From Sphingomonas sp. CCH21-G11 (GTDB lineage: Bacteria; Pseudomonadota; Alphaproteobacteria; Sphingomonadales; Sphingomonadaceae): a stretch of DNA of 64,000 nucleotides. Both the position numbers and the translations under genes were made by a program. Shown here one piece after another: positions 63,839 through 64,000 of this stretch; position 1 is the first letter of the stretch, and each line of letters begins with the position of its first letter. The stretch spans positions 58,286 through 122,285 of the forward strand of contig NZ_LSHX01000031.1 of assembly GCF_001555965.1 (NCBI RefSeq), written 5' to 3'. The notes below the pieces were generated by a model, which worked only from the letters and a program-made list of their open reading frames with translations, made no database searches and was not told where the DNA came from.

Positions 63839-64000
63839 ATGGCAACCGAAGTCAAAGTGCCCGTGCTGGGCGAATCGATCACCGAAGCGACGCTGGGCGA
63901 ATGGCTGAAGCGGCCGGGCGAGGCGGTAAAGGCCGATGAACCGATCGCCAGCCTGGAGACCGACAAAGTGTCGGTCGAGGTGCCCGCCCCCGTCGCCGGC
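63839..64000 (+). CDS. sucB: Dihydrolipoamide succinyltransferase (SucB/OdhB), N-terminal lipoyl domain; rest beyond window
   Basis: 54 codons from ATG 63839 to the right edge. '[20 protein letters not shown]' and the lipoyl-lysine motif '[10 protein letters not shown]' are diagnostic of the E2 lipoyl domain of 2-oxoglutarate dehydrogenase. It carries the succinyl group from SucA to CoA. It follows sucA after a REP-like element. The C-terminal catalytic domain is outside the window. Confidence 0.95.
   Translation, partial: MATEVKVPVLGESITEATLGEWLKRPGEAVKADEPIASLETDKVSVEVPAPVAG

Overview
The window is GC-rich, densely coding chromosomal DNA from an alphaproteobacterium, most likely Sphingomonadaceae (Sphingomonas-like). 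This rests on the TonB-dependent receptor with an 'IVVTGTR'-type N-terminal box, the sdh / thioesterase / zapE / mdh / suc neighbourhood, the short twin-membrane-helix protein, and REP-like palindromes flanking the TCA genes. The assignment is inferred from gene content and style; there is no rRNA in the window to confirm it. About 54 protein genes are supported. No tRNA, rRNA, CRISPR array or insertion sequence was found. No gene-free stretch exceeds 300 bases.

Layout. (1) 1-3.9 kb: TonB-dependent receptor followed by a sodium:solute symporter that runs off the left edge. (2) 3.9-9.2 kb: a NhaR-like LysR regulator divergent from dabB-dabA (membrane inorganic-carbon uptake) plus a small unknown gene; a perfect 14-bp inverted repeat lies between them. 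(3) 9.2-16.6 kb: a soluble chemoreceptor-like protein, a secreted beta-helix protein, a serine hydrolase, an alkaline phosphatase-family enzyme and a DsbD-like thiol reductase. (4) 16.7-19.9 kb: a translationally coupled operon of an ABC ATPase, a fused permease/binding protein and a D-Ala-D-Ala dipeptidase. (5) 20-40.8 kb: mainly metabolic genes: SDR, VOC protein, nucleoside transporter, 3-hydroxyacyl-CoA dehydrogenase, ergothioneine genes egtB-egtD, cobalamin adenosyltransferase, gluQ, HNH nuclease, class A PBP, threonine aldolase, DMT exporter, two peptidases, phenylalanine hydroxylase. (6) 41-43.6 kb: an overlapping operon of SDR, subclass B3-like metallo-beta-lactamase lipoprotein and prmA. 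(7) 43.6-46.4 kb: two tandem globin-coupled-sensor chemoreceptors. (8) 46.5-64 kb: TCA cycle genes sdhC-sdhD-sdhA, then about 6 kb of accessory genes (brnT/brnA toxin-antitoxin, DUF900 hydrolase, C13 peptidase, ClpP-like protease, SDR, quinone oxidoreductase and HxlR regulator), then sdhB-thioesterase-zapE, a shikimate dehydrogenase-like gene, mdh, sucD, sucA and the start of sucB.

The most interesting material is: the DAB locus with its operator; the hydrolase trio inside the split sdh cluster; the ABC transporter coupled to a D,D-dipeptidase; the paired globin sensors, one of which has Tyr where the heme-binding His is expected; the HxlR/quinone oxidoreductase redox switch with two GTACGTAC palindromes; and the repeats that sit in the mdh-suc gaps. 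Minus-strand starts were moved inward wherever an ATGA overlap, a Shine-Dalgarno sequence or a signal peptide supported it; the reasons are given per gene.
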